Shown here: positions 26,157 to 35,242 of the stretch, in pieces
Position numbering within the stretch: position 1 is the stretch's first letter
Layout of the letters: the number at the start of each line of letters is the position of its first letter
NCBI RefSeq assembly: GCF_052044135.1
Contig: NZ_JBQDYF010000003.1
Coordinates: forward strand, 206,303 to 270,302
Direction: 5' to 3'
DNA: 64,000 nucleotides
Source of the DNA: Salinisphaera sp052044135
GTDB lineage: Bacteria; Pseudomonadota; Gammaproteobacteria; Nevskiales; Salinisphaeraceae
Position numbers and translations under genes: made by a program
Notes under the pieces: generated by a model
Seen by the model: the letters and a program-made list of their open reading frames with translations, nothing else
Databases searched by the model: none
What the model was told of the DNA's origin: nothing

Positions 26157-27350
26157 TCACTTGTTTCGATTCCGGCCAGCGCTAACCACCGACTTGCGCT
26201 GACCCGCTACTAATTCGGCGGCCTTGCGCACTGGGTCATCCTCGGTGTGGACGTACCGCATGAACATTGCCACTGTCTTGTGCGCGGTCAAAGCCATGCC
26301 GACCTTGACTGGAATGCCCGAATTGGCAATATCAGTCGCCGAACGATGGCGGATGCCGTGGGTGCCGATTCTCGGTACACCGGCGCGATCGAGGATACGC
26401 CGCCACGCGTCGTAGTAGACGTGCGGGCTGAGCGGCTTGTTGTGATTGCGGGTAGCCGGGCAGACGAAAGGTGATTCGCCAAAGCGGGGCGCGTTCTCCA
26501 GCAAGCGGCGGGCCTCGGCGCTCAACGGCTTAGATATATCGCCAGTCTTGCTGTCCGGCCAGACCACCCGATCATTCGACAGGTCGATCCAGTCCCACTG
26601 CAACAGCAGAATCTCCGACATGCGTGCGGCGAACTCGAATTGCAGACGGATGGCCAGCAGATAGGTCGGATGCTCCAGTCCTTCGGCTTCGGCCTTGTCC
26701 AGATAAGCGAACAGCTTGATCATCTGTTCGTCGGTGATGAGGCGAGTCGCGCCTTTCTCCGGGTACTTGGGTACGTGGCGGCAGGGATTCGAGCCGTCGG
26801 GCCGGTAGCCCCACAGTTCGGCCAGGTTGAACATCTTGCGGACGCAAGCCAGCACGTGGTTGGCCTGCGTAGGCGATTTCTCAAGACGCTTCATCAGCGC
26901 AGTGATGTCTTGGCGCGTGACCTCATGGGTTTTCTTGCTGCCGAAGGCGGGAACGATGAAGCGGTCAATCTGATACTGGTAGCCTTTCTGCGTGCTGGGC
27001 TTGTTGTGTAACTTGGAGTGGTCTTCCATGAACCGGCTGCACAGTTCCTTGACGGTCGGTGCCTTCCGGGCCTCCACCTTGTCATGTCCGGGGTCGCCAC
27101 CGCGCCGGACTTCGGCCAGCCAGTCTTGGGCGAGCGACCGGGCTTGTTCGACGGTCAGTTCGCCGAACTGGCCAAGCGCAGGTTTGCGGCGCACGCCCGA
27201 GTTCGTGCGGTACTGAAGCATGAAAACCTTGCGGCGGGTGGGTGTGATCTTGCACAGGAAACCCGGAACGATTGTGTCCCGGAGTTCAACGTCGCAGGTC
27301 TGGGCTTGAGCCGCGTCGACAACGCTCTTGGTTAGTTTGATCTTTGCCAT
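26157..27350 (-). CDS. int: P4-type tyrosine recombinase (integrase) of the element
   Basis: The product has 397 residues. The N-terminus (KIKLTKSVVDAA, then VPGFLCKITPTRRKVFMLQY) is the arm-binding DUF4102-like domain, followed by a SAM-like core-binding domain and the catalytic domain. Catalytic residues are visible as Arg in FAARMSEILLL, HxxR in THGIRHR, His in LTAHKT and the nucleophile Tyr in MRYVHTE. The gene reads into the element, and its 5' end lies about 175 bp from the tRNA-Leu fragment, the usual place for an integrase beside its attachment site. No excisionase gene is visible next to it. Confidence 0.93.
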   Translation of the reverse strand: MAKIKLTKSVVDAAQAQTCDVELRDTIVPGFLCKITPTRRKVFMLQYRTNSGVRRKPALGQFGELTVEQARSLAQDWLAEVRRGGDPGHDKVEARKAPTVKELCSRFMEDHSKLHNKPSTQKGYQYQIDRFIVPAFGSKKTHEVTRQDITALMKRLEKSPTQANHVLACVRKMFNLAELWGYRPDGSNPCRHVPKYPEKGATRLITDEQMIKLFAYLDKAEAEGLEHPTYLLAIRLQFEFAARMSEILLLQWDWIDLSNDRVVWPDSKTGDISKPLSAEARRLLENAPRFGESPFVCPATRNHNKPLSPHVYYDAWRRILDRAGVPRIGTHGIRHRSATDIANSGIPVKVGMALTAHKTVAMFMRYVHTEDDPVRKAAELVAGQRKSVVSAGRNRNK

Positions 27351-27525
27351 GAAGTGCTCCTGAAAGGCCTCGATTCCAGGAGCCTGCTAGGAGCCAAGCG
27401 AAAGGGAACCGGGGCGGTTTACATCGCGCACCGGCATATGATCCAAAGCATCGACCCGAAGGAAAACCTGCTACGGCAAGCTGTATCCAAGCCTAGGGGT
27501 GCCCGGTGCAGGATTCATGTTGTTG

Positions 27526-27580
27526 CTTAAAATCCCTTGACCTTCGGGTCGTGCCGGTTCGAGTCCGGCCCCGGGCACCA
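27526..27580 (+). other. Right attachment site: duplicated 3' part of tRNA-Leu(TAA)
   Basis: The sequence runs from the TAA anticodon loop through the long variable arm, the T arm (GCCGGTTCGAGTCCGGC) and the acceptor 3' strand CCCGGGCA to an encoded CCA. The 5' half of a tRNA-Leu (D arm and 5' acceptor context) is missing and replaced by unrelated sequence. This is what integration into the 3' end of tRNA-Leu leaves at one border. The complete tRNA should stand at the other end of the element, left of the window. Confidence 0.8.
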
Positions 27581-27619
27581 TTGCACTGTCTTGGACGGTG
27601 CGGGATGATCTGTTGTATA

Positions 27620-27650
27620 GCTCGCATCGCAAGGGTTGCGGGCTTTTTTT
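27620..27650 (+). terminator. Terminator downstream of the tRNA-Leu fragment
   Basis: GCTCGCA at 27620-27626 pairs with TGCGGGC at 27637-27643 (one G-T pair), followed by seven T at 27644-27650. It was probably the native terminator of the tRNA-Leu gene before integration split it. Confidence 0.65.
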
Positions 27651-27965
27651 ACGGCTCAACGCGGATTAGCAGGAAGCGTGAAGGCGAGCGGCGAGACTCC
27701 GCTTATAGCGTGGGGTTTGCCATACCCGCCAACTCACTAAGGTCACAACGATGTCCGAGGCTAATCCGATCCGCTATACCTGTTCTGCGAAGGTTTCAAG
27801 CTTTCAAACGGGCCCGGACGTCCGGAGGGCAGCCTGTGGTGCTGAAGTGCGTGCCGCTCACCCGCCGCGCTGTGGCGGCTACTGCTGGCTGGTTTGATCC
27901 GGCAATTCTATCCGCAAGGGGAACTTTTCAGTCCGCGTTGACAGCCAAGACTGCTCATTCATGTG
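27651..27965. other. Non-coding stretch at the chromosome side of the junction
   Basis: About 315 bp with no convincing gene, RNA or repeat. Short open frames lack ribosome sites and family resemblance. Confidence 0.4.
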
Positions 27966-28982
27966 TCAGTGAATAGGGTGCTTTTTGCGCTGCTTTTCTC
28001 GGTACATGACGCGATCAGCCGACTCCAGCAATTTCCCCATCTCATCACCATCCTGCGGGTAAATCGCCCAGCCGATGCTGGAATCAAGCTTCAGTGTGTG
28101 CGGCTCGAACGCGAAGGGCTTGGCAAGCTCGCCTTGAATGCGCCGTATTAAATGCTGGACGTCGGCTGTTTGTTTGAGTTTCAGCATTAGTATCGCAAAT
28201 TCGTCACCGCCTAGCCGGGCCACGGTATCCGATTCTCGAGTTACCGCCAGCAAGCGGCGGCCCATTTCCGTGATGGCTTCATCGCCCGCCCGGTGCCCGT
28301 AGAGATCATTAATAGGTTTGAGGCGGTCCATATCCAGATACAGAACACCGAAGTGGTCTGAATTACGCTGCGCCTGTGTCAGTCGCTGGCGGAAGCGGTC
28401 GAAGAACAACGCCCGGTTGGCAAGCCCCGTCATCTGATCGTGCGTGGCCAGATAAAATAGCCGGCCCGTTTCATGCTCAGCGGCATGGAAAATAAAAGAG
28501 CTGAGCAGGTCGGTCACAAGATCCAGTATCTCGATGTCCGTATTGTCAAAGCCGTTTGGCTTGGGCGATAGCACTTTCAGCACGCCTACGGCAACGCCGT
28601 CGTGCCGAAGCGCCGCCGTAACCATCGAGCGGATACCAACCTGTCGACAGGCTTCGGAATTGACGCGCGGGTCCGATTCGGTGTCGTCGCATAGCAATAT
28701 CTGGTGCGTGTCGACACACAGCCCGGACAAGCTGCCCTGGCGATTCAGTCGGAGGCCAATCTGTGATTCCGCCTGTCCCACAGCCGCCCGGTAGACCATT
28801 TTATCGCCTTCGGTCAGCTCTATCACCGCCCCGTCTGCACCGGTCAACTCACATGCACCTTGGGCGGCCACATCCATTATGGCGCCGAGATTCAACCATA
28901 GCTGGCTGATGTGAGTTTGAATATTTATTATTTGTAAAAGTTTGTCTGGCGGAATGCGTGTTTTTCTGATTGGCTGGCTCAT
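27966..28982 (-). CDS. GAF-GGDEF diguanylate cyclase
   Basis: The product has 338 residues from the ATG at 28980-28982, preceded by AGG at good spacing; a GTG at 29018 would add 12 residues. A GAF sensor domain occupies about residues 25-165, and a GGDEF domain follows with an intact active site RLGGDEFAI and the upstream LYLDMDRLKPINDLYGHRAGD metal/nucleotide region (shown only as motifs GVLYLDMD and NDLYGH). It should make cyclic di-GMP in response to a ligand or state sensed by GAF. No RxxD inhibitory site is obvious five residues before GGDEF. It lies just downstream of a decayed EAL gene. Confidence 0.85.
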   Translation of the reverse strand: MSQPIRKTRIPPDKLLQIINIQTHISQLWLNLGAIMDVAAQGACELTGADGAVIELTEGDKMVYRAAVGQAESQIGLRLNRQGSLSGLCVDTHQILLCDDTESDPRVNSEACRQVGIRSMVTAALRHDGVAVGVLKVLSPKPNGFDNTDIEILDLVTDLLSSFIFHAAEHETGRLFYLATHDQMTGLANRALFFDRFRQRLTQAQRNSDHFGVLYLDMDRLKPINDLYGHRAGDEAITEMGRRLLAVTRESDTVARLGGDEFAILMLKLKQTADVQHLIRRIQGELAKPFAFEPHTLKLDSSIGWAIYPQDGDEMGKLLESADRVMYREKQRKKHPIH

Positions 28983-29011
28983 TCTTGAACCTGCTGTTGC
29001 TTTGATGCTGT

Positions 29012-29452
29012 CTAGCACCTGAATAAGACCATGGGCGTTTCCTTGTAGGGACTCTGCCTGTTGATATAAGCGGCAAATTGAGGCGCCGGCAGCGCTGGCG
29101 CAATCAGCTGGCCTGGAGTCCGATTGCCATCGTATCGGCTGAGGGCGCCCGTTTGGGTTTGCGTGTCGATCCCTTCAGGCACCACCGGAATATTCAGTTT
29201 GTCTCCCGGTGCAATCATCAGGCGGGTAAGCTCCTCATCCCTGGCCTGGCCCGACAAGCGTTCCACGAAGGTTCGGTCAATCATGATGCCATCGCCCTGG
29301 GAGTGCTTGAGGTCGGGAAACGACGAGCAACCCGTGCTGAAATCATCAACGACCACTTGCATATCCGTCGGGGAGCTGTGCTCGAACGGGGTGTACAGGC
29401 GGGATAGAAACAGGCGGCGTATCCGGCTGGAATGGAAGGGCCGGCAACCCAC
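29012..29452 (-). pseudogene. Decayed EAL-domain (c-di-GMP phosphodiesterase) fragment
   Basis: The frame encodes the second half of an EAL domain: VVVDDFSTGCSSFPDLK (normally DDFGTGYSSLxxLK), MIDRTFVERL, then VVPEGIDTQTQ (normally VAEGVET) and a worn end. The N-terminal half with the EAL motif is absent and several key residues are changed, so no phosphodiesterase activity is expected. It sits immediately upstream of the GGDEF gene on the same strand and is probably the relic of a partner enzyme. Confidence 0.6.
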
Positions 29453-30092
29453 CAGCCATCAAAGTTACACCATGGAAAACGATACCGATGATTCGACGGT
29501 AAGACCAGCAACCGGGGCCGAAGAGCCACTTACGAGCCGACTGTGTCGCGATGCGTGTGGCCCGGGTGGGGCAAGCTGTGGAAACCGCGTGGCGGGCCTT
29601 TCTGGACCGTCACGCTGATGATCGACTGCCAGGTGTTTGATGCGCCGCGGTGCAGAACGGCCACCGGCCCGAGCGCACGATCCAGAATGGCATCGACGAC
29701 GTGCCGGTGCGCCTGTCAGGATGCGGGATCGGTCAGGGGCCGGTCGGGCCGCTGAAACCGGTCGGTGGGATTGGTGTACGGGCAGCGTTATTTCCTGATG
29801 AGCGCCGCATTTCGGCCGGTACACTTATTTCGACGCGGTCTACGGCCCGCCCCGGGGCATCACGGTGGTGCGCGAGCCATTGCGCCTTGAGAGCCGGGCC
29901 GGCGCGATCGTTCGCGATCTGCGGTCTTACTGTTTCAAGGCATGTGCTTGTTTTGCCTCGCGGTGCGTCCGGCGAATCAAGGCGAAGCGGAAATATCCGA
30001 ATTGAAGCTGAATGGTCGGGCACGGCTCATCATTGTATTGCCCAACCAACGCGTTAAACTCCGATCTTCCATCGTCCACAGACGATAAACCG
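29453..30092. other. Gap of 640 bp without a recognisable gene
   Basis: Several overlapping frames exist on both strands but none shows a ribosome site plus a known family. A short plus-strand stretch near 29825-30000 (YFDAVYGPPRGITVV in one frame) looks protein-like but is not connected to a start without a frameshift, so it could be the tail of a degraded gene. The last 100 bp should hold the promoter of the MaoC-like gene. Confidence 0.35.
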
Positions 30093-30974
30093 ATGTCAGG
30101 AGAGATCAGGCTCGATTTCGAGCAGTTGCCGGCCGTGGCGCCGTCCTATTTTCGGGCGGTCGCGAATTTCGGCTCCGGCCTGTCCAGGGGCGAAACGATT
30201 CCCGAGATCGTTGCCCGATTGAATGACCTGGAAGTCAGGGCGGAGAATCTTGCGCGCTACCGCCGGGTCTGCGGTTTCCCGCGCGCTGACACCTTGCCGG
30301 TGACTTACCCGCACGTACTGGCGTTTCCCATGCACATGGCAGTGCTGACGCACAGGCGTTTCCCGCTCAAGTTGCTCGGGTTGATTCATGTGCGCAACCA
30401 CATCACCCAGCATCGGGCGATCCGGGCCGACGAGCCGCTGGATCTGGTGGTGTCGGTGGGCGGGCATCGCGAGGCGGCCAAGGGCATCGAGTTCGATCTC
30501 GTCACCCGGGTCAACGATGCAAGCGGCGCTGCGATCTGGGAAGAAACCGGCGTGATGCTGTCGCGCGGCAAGGGCGGCTCCGGCGGCGCTTCGAGCCGTA
30601 AGCGACAGGCACCCGCAGCGGATTTCACGCTCGCGGAGGAAGCCACCTGGCAGGTGCCTGCCGATATCGGTCGGCGCTATGCGTCGGCGGCTGGCGACTA
30701 CAACCCCATTCATCTCAGCGCCTGGAGTGCCAAGCTGTTCGGCTTCCCGCGTGCTATCGCGACGGGGATGTGGATGAAGGCGCGGGCGGCGGCCGCGCTG
30801 CAGCCGCATCTGAGCGCCGAGGCGTATTCACTTTCGGTTGCCTTCAAAAAACCCGTGTTTCTACCGAGCACCGTGGTATTCAAGCACGGTGGCGCCGACA
30901 ACGGCGTGGATTTTGCCTTGACCAGTCGCTCCGGCGATGTTCAGCACTTCACGGGCGAGGTTCGATATCCGTGA
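30093..30974 (+). CDS. MaoC-like acyl dehydratase
   Basis: The product has 293 residues from the ATG at 30093 (MSGEIRLDFEQLPAVAPSYF). The C-terminal half carries the hot-dog hydratase-2 signature YASAAGDYNPIHLSAWSAK, with the catalytic Asp and His, followed by GFPRAIATGMW. The N-terminal half resembles a second, inactive hot-dog domain. Proteins of this size and motif hydrate trans-2-enoyl-CoA or related thioesters in fatty acid or polyhydroxyalkanoate metabolism. It stands alone before galU, so the pathway is not shown by context. Confidence 0.82.
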   Translation: MSGEIRLDFEQLPAVAPSYFRAVANFGSGLSRGETIPEIVARLNDLEVRAENLARYRRVCGFPRADTLPVTYPHVLAFPMHMAVLTHRRFPLKLLGLIHVRNHITQHRAIRADEPLDLVVSVGGHREAAKGIEFDLVTRVNDASGAAIWEETGVMLSRGKGGSGGASSRKRQAPAADFTLAEEATWQVPADIGRRYASAAGDYNPIHLSAWSAKLFGFPRAIATGMWMKARAAAALQPHLSAEAYSLSVAFKKPVFLPSTVVFKHGGADNGVDFALTSRSGDVQHFTGEVRYP

Positions 30975-31058
30975 GTCGGCGGCCGGTGCGGCTTGCCGCA
31001 GGCTGTGACAGATCGCGCGGTGACCACGACGGAATCAAGTCTAGATAAAGGAACTGTT

Positions 31059-31964
31059 ATGCGAATTCGTAAAGCGGTATTTCCAGTAGCCGGACTCGGC
31101 ACCCGTTTTTTGCCGGCAACCAAGGCCAGTGCCAAGGAGATGCTGCCGGTCGTGGACAAGCCGCTCGTGCAATACGCGGTGAAGGAGGCGATTGCGGCCG
31201 GTGCCGAAGAGATGGTGTTCATCACCAGCCACGCCAAGAATTCGATCATGGATCACTTCGACCGCGACTACGAGCTCGAAGCCGCGCTCGAAGCCAAGGG
31301 CAAGGAAGAGCTGCTGGCCGCCGTGCATGACGTGTTGCCGCCAGGTATCAGCTGTGTGTACATCCGTCAGCCCGAGCAGCTTGGCCTGGGCGATGCGATT
31401 CGCTGTTCTCTGCCGGCAGTGGGCGATCAGGACTTTGCCGTGATCCTGGCCGATGATCTGATCGCCGGCTCGTTCCAGCCCTGCATGGCGCAGATGCACC
31501 GCGTGTATCAGGAGTACGGGACCAGCGTGCTGGCGGTACAGCGGGTACCGTGGGAGGAAACCCACAAGTACGGCATCGTGCAGGCCGAGCCGATCGGGCC
31601 CGGCCTGTCCGAGATTCGCGGCATCGTCGAGAAACCGGCGACCGAGAAAGCACCCTCAAATCTGGCCGTGGTCGGCCGTTATATTCTCACGCCGCGCATC
31701 TTCCGGTTGATCGACAAGACCAAGCCGGGCGCCGGCGGCGAGATTCAGCTGACGGACGCGATCGAAGCGCTGATGGGCGAACAGACCGTGCTGGCCTATG
31801 AATTCGAAGGCACGCGTTATGACTGCGGCAGCAAATTCGGCTATCTGAAAGCCAATGTTGAAATGGGACTTAAGCATGCCGAAATCGGCGATGAGTTCCG
31901 GGATTATCTCAAGCGGCTCACCGCGAGCTGGGAAGACGATTCGGAAGCGAAACAGGCCAGTTAG
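31059..31964 (+). CDS. galU: UTP-glucose-1-phosphate uridylyltransferase
   Basis: The product has 301 residues from the ATG at 31059, with AAAGGA ribosome site. The nucleotidyltransferase signature is near the N-terminus (AGLGTRFLPATKASAKEMLP), followed by KPLVQYAVKEAI, GLGDAI and VILADD (metal-binding Asp). It makes UDP-glucose for exopolysaccharide, lipopolysaccharide core and glucoside synthesis. Length and motifs match bacterial GalU. The upstream gap contains no other gene. Confidence 0.95.
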   Translation: MRIRKAVFPVAGLGTRFLPATKASAKEMLPVVDKPLVQYAVKEAIAAGAEEMVFITSHAKNSIMDHFDRDYELEAALEAKGKEELLAAVHDVLPPGISCVYIRQPEQLGLGDAIRCSLPAVGDQDFAVILADDLIAGSFQPCMAQMHRVYQEYGTSVLAVQRVPWEETHKYGIVQAEPIGPGLSEIRGIVEKPATEKAPSNLAVVGRYILTPRIFRLIDKTKPGAGGEIQLTDAIEALMGEQTVLAYEFEGTRYDCGSKFGYLKANVEMGLKHAEIGDEFRDYLKRLTASWEDDSEAKQAS

Positions 31965-32280
31965 TGTCCGGTTTCGCAAGTAACCTTACACTGCGCGCGG
32001 TCGTCACCGCGTGTGGCGGCGTCGCGAAATTCAGCCGTATGATCGGATACGACCGGGTTTTGCGCCTTGCCAGCCACGCCGACGGCTCTCGCTCGTTTGA
32101 TAGGAAACTTGCGAGACAGGGCACTAGCAGGCGGCCCGGGATGCCGGCGTTCGCGCCGGCCCGGGGCGCTGGCAATTTGTTATCATGAGCGCCCGGCGCA
32201 GACCGGATGATGGCAGCGGAGCGCCGGCCAACGACACCGGGGTGTATCCGGCACCCTGACACGGCCACAGACCAGTTTCT
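31965..32280. promoter_or_regulatory. galU-sucA intergenic region
   Basis: This 316 bp stretch holds no credible gene. It should contain the promoter for the suc operon; TTGTTATCAT near 32177 is a candidate -10 neighbourhood but no clear hexamer pair is visible. A compact hairpin lies at 32143-32160 (separate entry). Confidence 0.4.
32143..32160 (+). terminator. Stable UUCG-loop hairpin between galU and sucA
   Basis: GCCGGCG at 32143-32149 and CGCCGGC at 32154-32160 form a perfect 7 bp stem closed by a TTCG tetraloop, with further imperfect pairing of flanking CCCGGG. There is no T-run, so it may be a Rho-assisted end for galU, an RNA stabiliser or a leader structure of sucA. Confidence 0.35.
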
Positions 32281-35196
32281 ATGAAAAGTGACTTGAACGA
32301 CGAGTTCATCAGTACCTCCCCGTTGTTCGGCGGCAACTCTTCCTACGTCGAAGCCTATTACGAGCAATATCTGCGCGATCCGGAATCAGTCGAGCCGAGT
32401 TGGCGCGACTATTTCAAGAGCCTCAACGGCGATGGCCGTGGCAGCGATATCGCCCACGGCCCGATCCGCGATTCGTTCGTCGATGTACAGGCTTCGGCGG
32501 GGCAGGGCGCGTCGGCGAAACCGGGGCTTTCCTCCCGCGCGGCCCAGAAGCAGGCGGGCGTGTTGCAGTTGATCAACCATTACCGCAGCCGCGGGCATCG
32601 CGTGGCCGATCTCGACCCGTTGGGGTTGTATCAGCCACCGTCGCTGCCGGATCTCGACCCGGCTTATCACGGCCTCGGCGAGGCGGACATGGACAAGGTG
32701 TTCAACACCGGTTCGCTGTACGCTCATGACGACGAGATGAAGCTGCGGGACATCATCGATGTCTGCAAGCAGGTGTACACGGGCACGATCGGCACCGAGT
32801 ACATGTACATCACCGATACCGAGCAGAAACGCTGGATCCAGCGGCGTCTGGAAGCCGGCGTCGAGCACCCCGGGCTCAAGGACGATGAAAAGCTCGAGAT
32901 CCTGCGTCAGCTGACGGCGGCCGAGGGCATCGAACGGTATCTGCACACCAAGTACGTCGGTCAGAAGCGCTTCTCGCTTGAAGGCGCGGACAGCATGATT
33001 CCGGCGCTCGACGAGTTGGTCCGTTCCGCCGCTCGCCATCACGTCGACGAAGTCGTGATCGGCATGGCGCACCGCGGTCGGCTCAACGTGCTGGTCAATA
33101 TTCTCGGCAAGGCGCCGAGCGAGCTGTTCGCCGAGTTCGAGGGCAAGTACGACGTTGAAGAGCTCGATATGTCGGGCGACGTCAAATATCACCTCGGCTT
33201 CTCCACCGATATCGAAATCGAGGACGAACGCGTGCATCTGGTGCTCGCGTTCAACCCGTCCCATCTCGAGGCGGTCAATCCGGTCGCCCAGGGGTCGGTG
33301 AAAGCGCGTCAGGTGCGCCGCCACGATACCGCTGGCGAAACCGTGCTGCCGGTGCTGATTCACGGCGATGCCTCCTTCGCCGGGCAGGGCATCGTCATGG
33401 AGACGCTGCAGCTGTCCCAGGCCGAAGGTTACTCGACCGGTGGCACGGTGCATCTGATCGTGAACAACCAGCTCGGTTTCACGATGCAGGATCCGATCAC
33501 CGGCAAGCAGGGTGAGATGTCGCGTACGTCGAACTACTGCACCGACATCGCCAAGATGCTCGAGGCGCCGGTATTCCACGTCAACGGTGACGATCCGGAG
33601 GCGGTGGTGTTCGTCATGCGCCTGGCCATGGATTATCGCGAGACGTTCGGCAAGGACGTGATCGTCGACATGATCTGCTATCGCCGGCAGGGGCATAACG
33701 AGGCGGATGAGCCGGCGGTCACCCAGCCGCTGATGTATCAGAAGGTCAAGAGCATGCAGACGACTCGCGTGCTGTATGCCAAGCATCTACAGGACATCGG
33801 CCTGATCGGCAGTGACGGTGCCCAGGAACTGTTCGACGCCTATCGCGACGGGCTCGACGCGGGCAAGAACATCAGTCGGACCACGCTCGGCATGGTGGGC
33901 AACGAACACACCGTGGACTGGGACAAGTACCGGCTCGATAAATGGTCGAACATTGTCGATACATCGGTGCCGGTGGAGACATTGCGGCGCCTGTCCTCGG
34001 CCATGTACGACAGCCTGCCCGACGGTTTCGACTTGCACAAACGCGTGCAGCGCATCGTCGACGATCGGCGGAAAATGGCCGCCGGTGCGTCCCGGATCGA
34101 CTGGGGCTTCGCCGAGCACATGGCTTATGCGAGCCTGCTCGACGATGGCTTCAACGTGCGGCTTTCCGGGCAGGACTCCGGTCGCGGCACGTTCTTCCAT
34201 CGCCACGCCAAGATCTACAACCAGAAGGACGGCGAGGCGATCCTGCCGTTGAACGAATGCTCGCGCGACGGCACCACCTTCGAGGTTCACGACACGCTGT
34301 TGTCGGAGGCCGGTGTGCTCGGCTTCGAATACGGCTATGCCTCGGCCGATCCGGATACATTGACGATCTGGGAAGCCCAGTTCGGCGACTTCGTCAACGG
34401 CGCCCAGGTGATCATCGACCAGTTCATTGCCAGCGGCCGGGCCAAGTGGGGCCGGATGTGCGGCCTGACGATGTTCCTGCCGCACGGTTACGAGGGTCAG
34501 GGCCCGGAGCATTCATCGGCCCGTCTGGAGCGTTTCCTGCAGTTGTGCGCCGAGCGCCACATGATCGTCTGCGTGCCCTCGACGCCGGCGCAGTGGTTCC
34601 ATCTCCTGCGTCAGCAGATGGTACGCAATCTGCGCATGCCGCTGGTTGTGCTCACACCCAAGAGCCTGCTGCGGCATCGCCTGTCGACGTCGACGCTGGA
34701 GGATCTGGCGGAGGGTCACTTCCAGTTCGTGATCGACGACACCGCCGATCTCGAAGCGGACAAGGTCAAGCGCGTGGTGTTCTGCAGCGGCAAGGTCTAC
34801 TACGACCTGTACCAGGAGCGGTCAGAGCGCGAACTCGACGATGTGGCGCTGGTGCGCATCGAGCAACTGTACCCCTTCCCGGCGGAGGACTATGCGGCCG
34901 TGCTGGCGCGTTATCCGAATGCCGATCAGATCGTGTGGTGTCAGGAAGAACCCGAGAACCAGGGCGCCTGGTATCAGATCAAGCATCGCCTGCAGGTGCC
35001 GCTGGAAGATCATCACGAGCTGCTCTATGCCACGCGCCCGGGCGCGGCGACCACCGCGGTGGGATACCACAAGCTGCATGTGCGGCAGCAGGAGGCGGTG
35101 GTCGAGGCGGGCCTGGTCGGCGGCGAGCACCTGATCGAGAAAGGCACGGTCAAGGCCGATCCACGCGGCAAGAAATCCGGTGTCCGCAACAAGTAG
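32281..35196 (+). CDS. sucA: 2-oxoglutarate dehydrogenase E1 component
   Basis: The product has 971 residues. It is the thiamine-diphosphate enzyme that decarboxylates 2-oxoglutarate in the citric acid cycle and passes the succinyl group to SucB. The N-terminus has the E1o-specific FGGNSSYVEAYYEQYL region; the centre has IGMAHRGRLNVLVNILGK and the thiamine-binding HGDASFAGQG...NNQLGFT region; the C-terminus is the transketolase-like domain. Full family length. It is followed after 46 bp by sucB. Confidence 0.97.
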   Translation: MKSDLNDEFISTSPLFGGNSSYVEAYYEQYLRDPESVEPSWRDYFKSLNGDGRGSDIAHGPIRDSFVDVQASAGQGASAKPGLSSRAAQKQAGVLQLINHYRSRGHRVADLDPLGLYQPPSLPDLDPAYHGLGEADMDKVFNTGSLYAHDDEMKLRDIIDVCKQVYTGTIGTEYMYITDTEQKRWIQRRLEAGVEHPGLKDDEKLEILRQLTAAEGIERYLHTKYVGQKRFSLEGADSMIPALDELVRSAARHHVDEVVIGMAHRGRLNVLVNILGKAPSELFAEFEGKYDVEELDMSGDVKYHLGFSTDIEIEDERVHLVLAFNPSHLEAVNPVAQGSVKARQVRRHDTAGETVLPVLIHGDASFAGQGIVMETLQLSQAEGYSTGGTVHLIVNNQLGFTMQDPITGKQGEMSRTSNYCTDIAKMLEAPVFHVNGDDPEAVVFVMRLAMDYRETFGKDVIVDMICYRRQGHNEADEPAVTQPLMYQKVKSMQTTRVLYAKHLQDIGLIGSDGAQELFDAYRDGLDAGKNISRTTLGMVGNEHTVDWDKYRLDKWSNIVDTSVPVETLRRLSSAMYDSLPDGFDLHKRVQRIVDDRRKMAAGASRIDWGFAEHMAYASLLDDGFNVRLSGQDSGRGTFFHRHAKIYNQKDGEAILPLNECSRDGTTFEVHDTLLSEAGVLGFEYGYASADPDTLTIWEAQFGDFVNGAQVIIDQFIASGRAKWGRMCGLTMFLPHGYEGQGPEHSSARLERFLQLCAERHMIVCVPSTPAQWFHLLRQQMVRNLRMPLVVLTPKSLLRHRLSTSTLEDLAEGHFQFVIDDTADLEADKVKRVVFCSGKVYYDLYQERSERELDDVALVRIEQLYPFPAEDYAAVLARYPNADQIVWCQEEPENQGAWYQIKHRLQVPLEDHHELLYATRPGAATTAVGYHKLHVRQQEAVVEAGLVGGEHLIEKGTVKADPRGKKSGVRNK

Positions 35197-35242
35197 TGAA
35201 GCGGATCAACATTCACAGACAAACGACGAATCAGGAATAGTA

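Larger units (their letters stand above)
2397..27580. mobile_element. Tn4371/IncP-like integrative conjugative element, right part
   Basis: The bounds given are minimal. The left end lies at or before 2397 and probably outside the window; the right end is the tRNA-Leu fragment ending at 27580. Contents in order are a LysR regulator, an EexN-like lipoprotein, traG, an RHH protein, trbBCDEJLFGI, a DUF2274 protein, a defence/stability cargo block, and a tyrosine integrase next to the attachment site. The gene order lysR-traG-RHH-trbB...I matches the conjugation module of Tn4371-type elements. No relaxase, replication/partition gene or excisionase is seen, so autonomy cannot be judged from this window. 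Confidence 0.75.

Noticed and set aside
27471..27659. Minus-strand frame of 62 codons across the tRNA-Leu fragment
   Set aside because: It is the antisense of the tRNA 3' end, a well-known spurious annotation, and lacks a ribosome site.
32386..33786. Minus-strand frame of 466 codons inside sucA
   Set aside because: It is a shadow of the sucA codon pattern in high-GC DNA, with no family resemblance.
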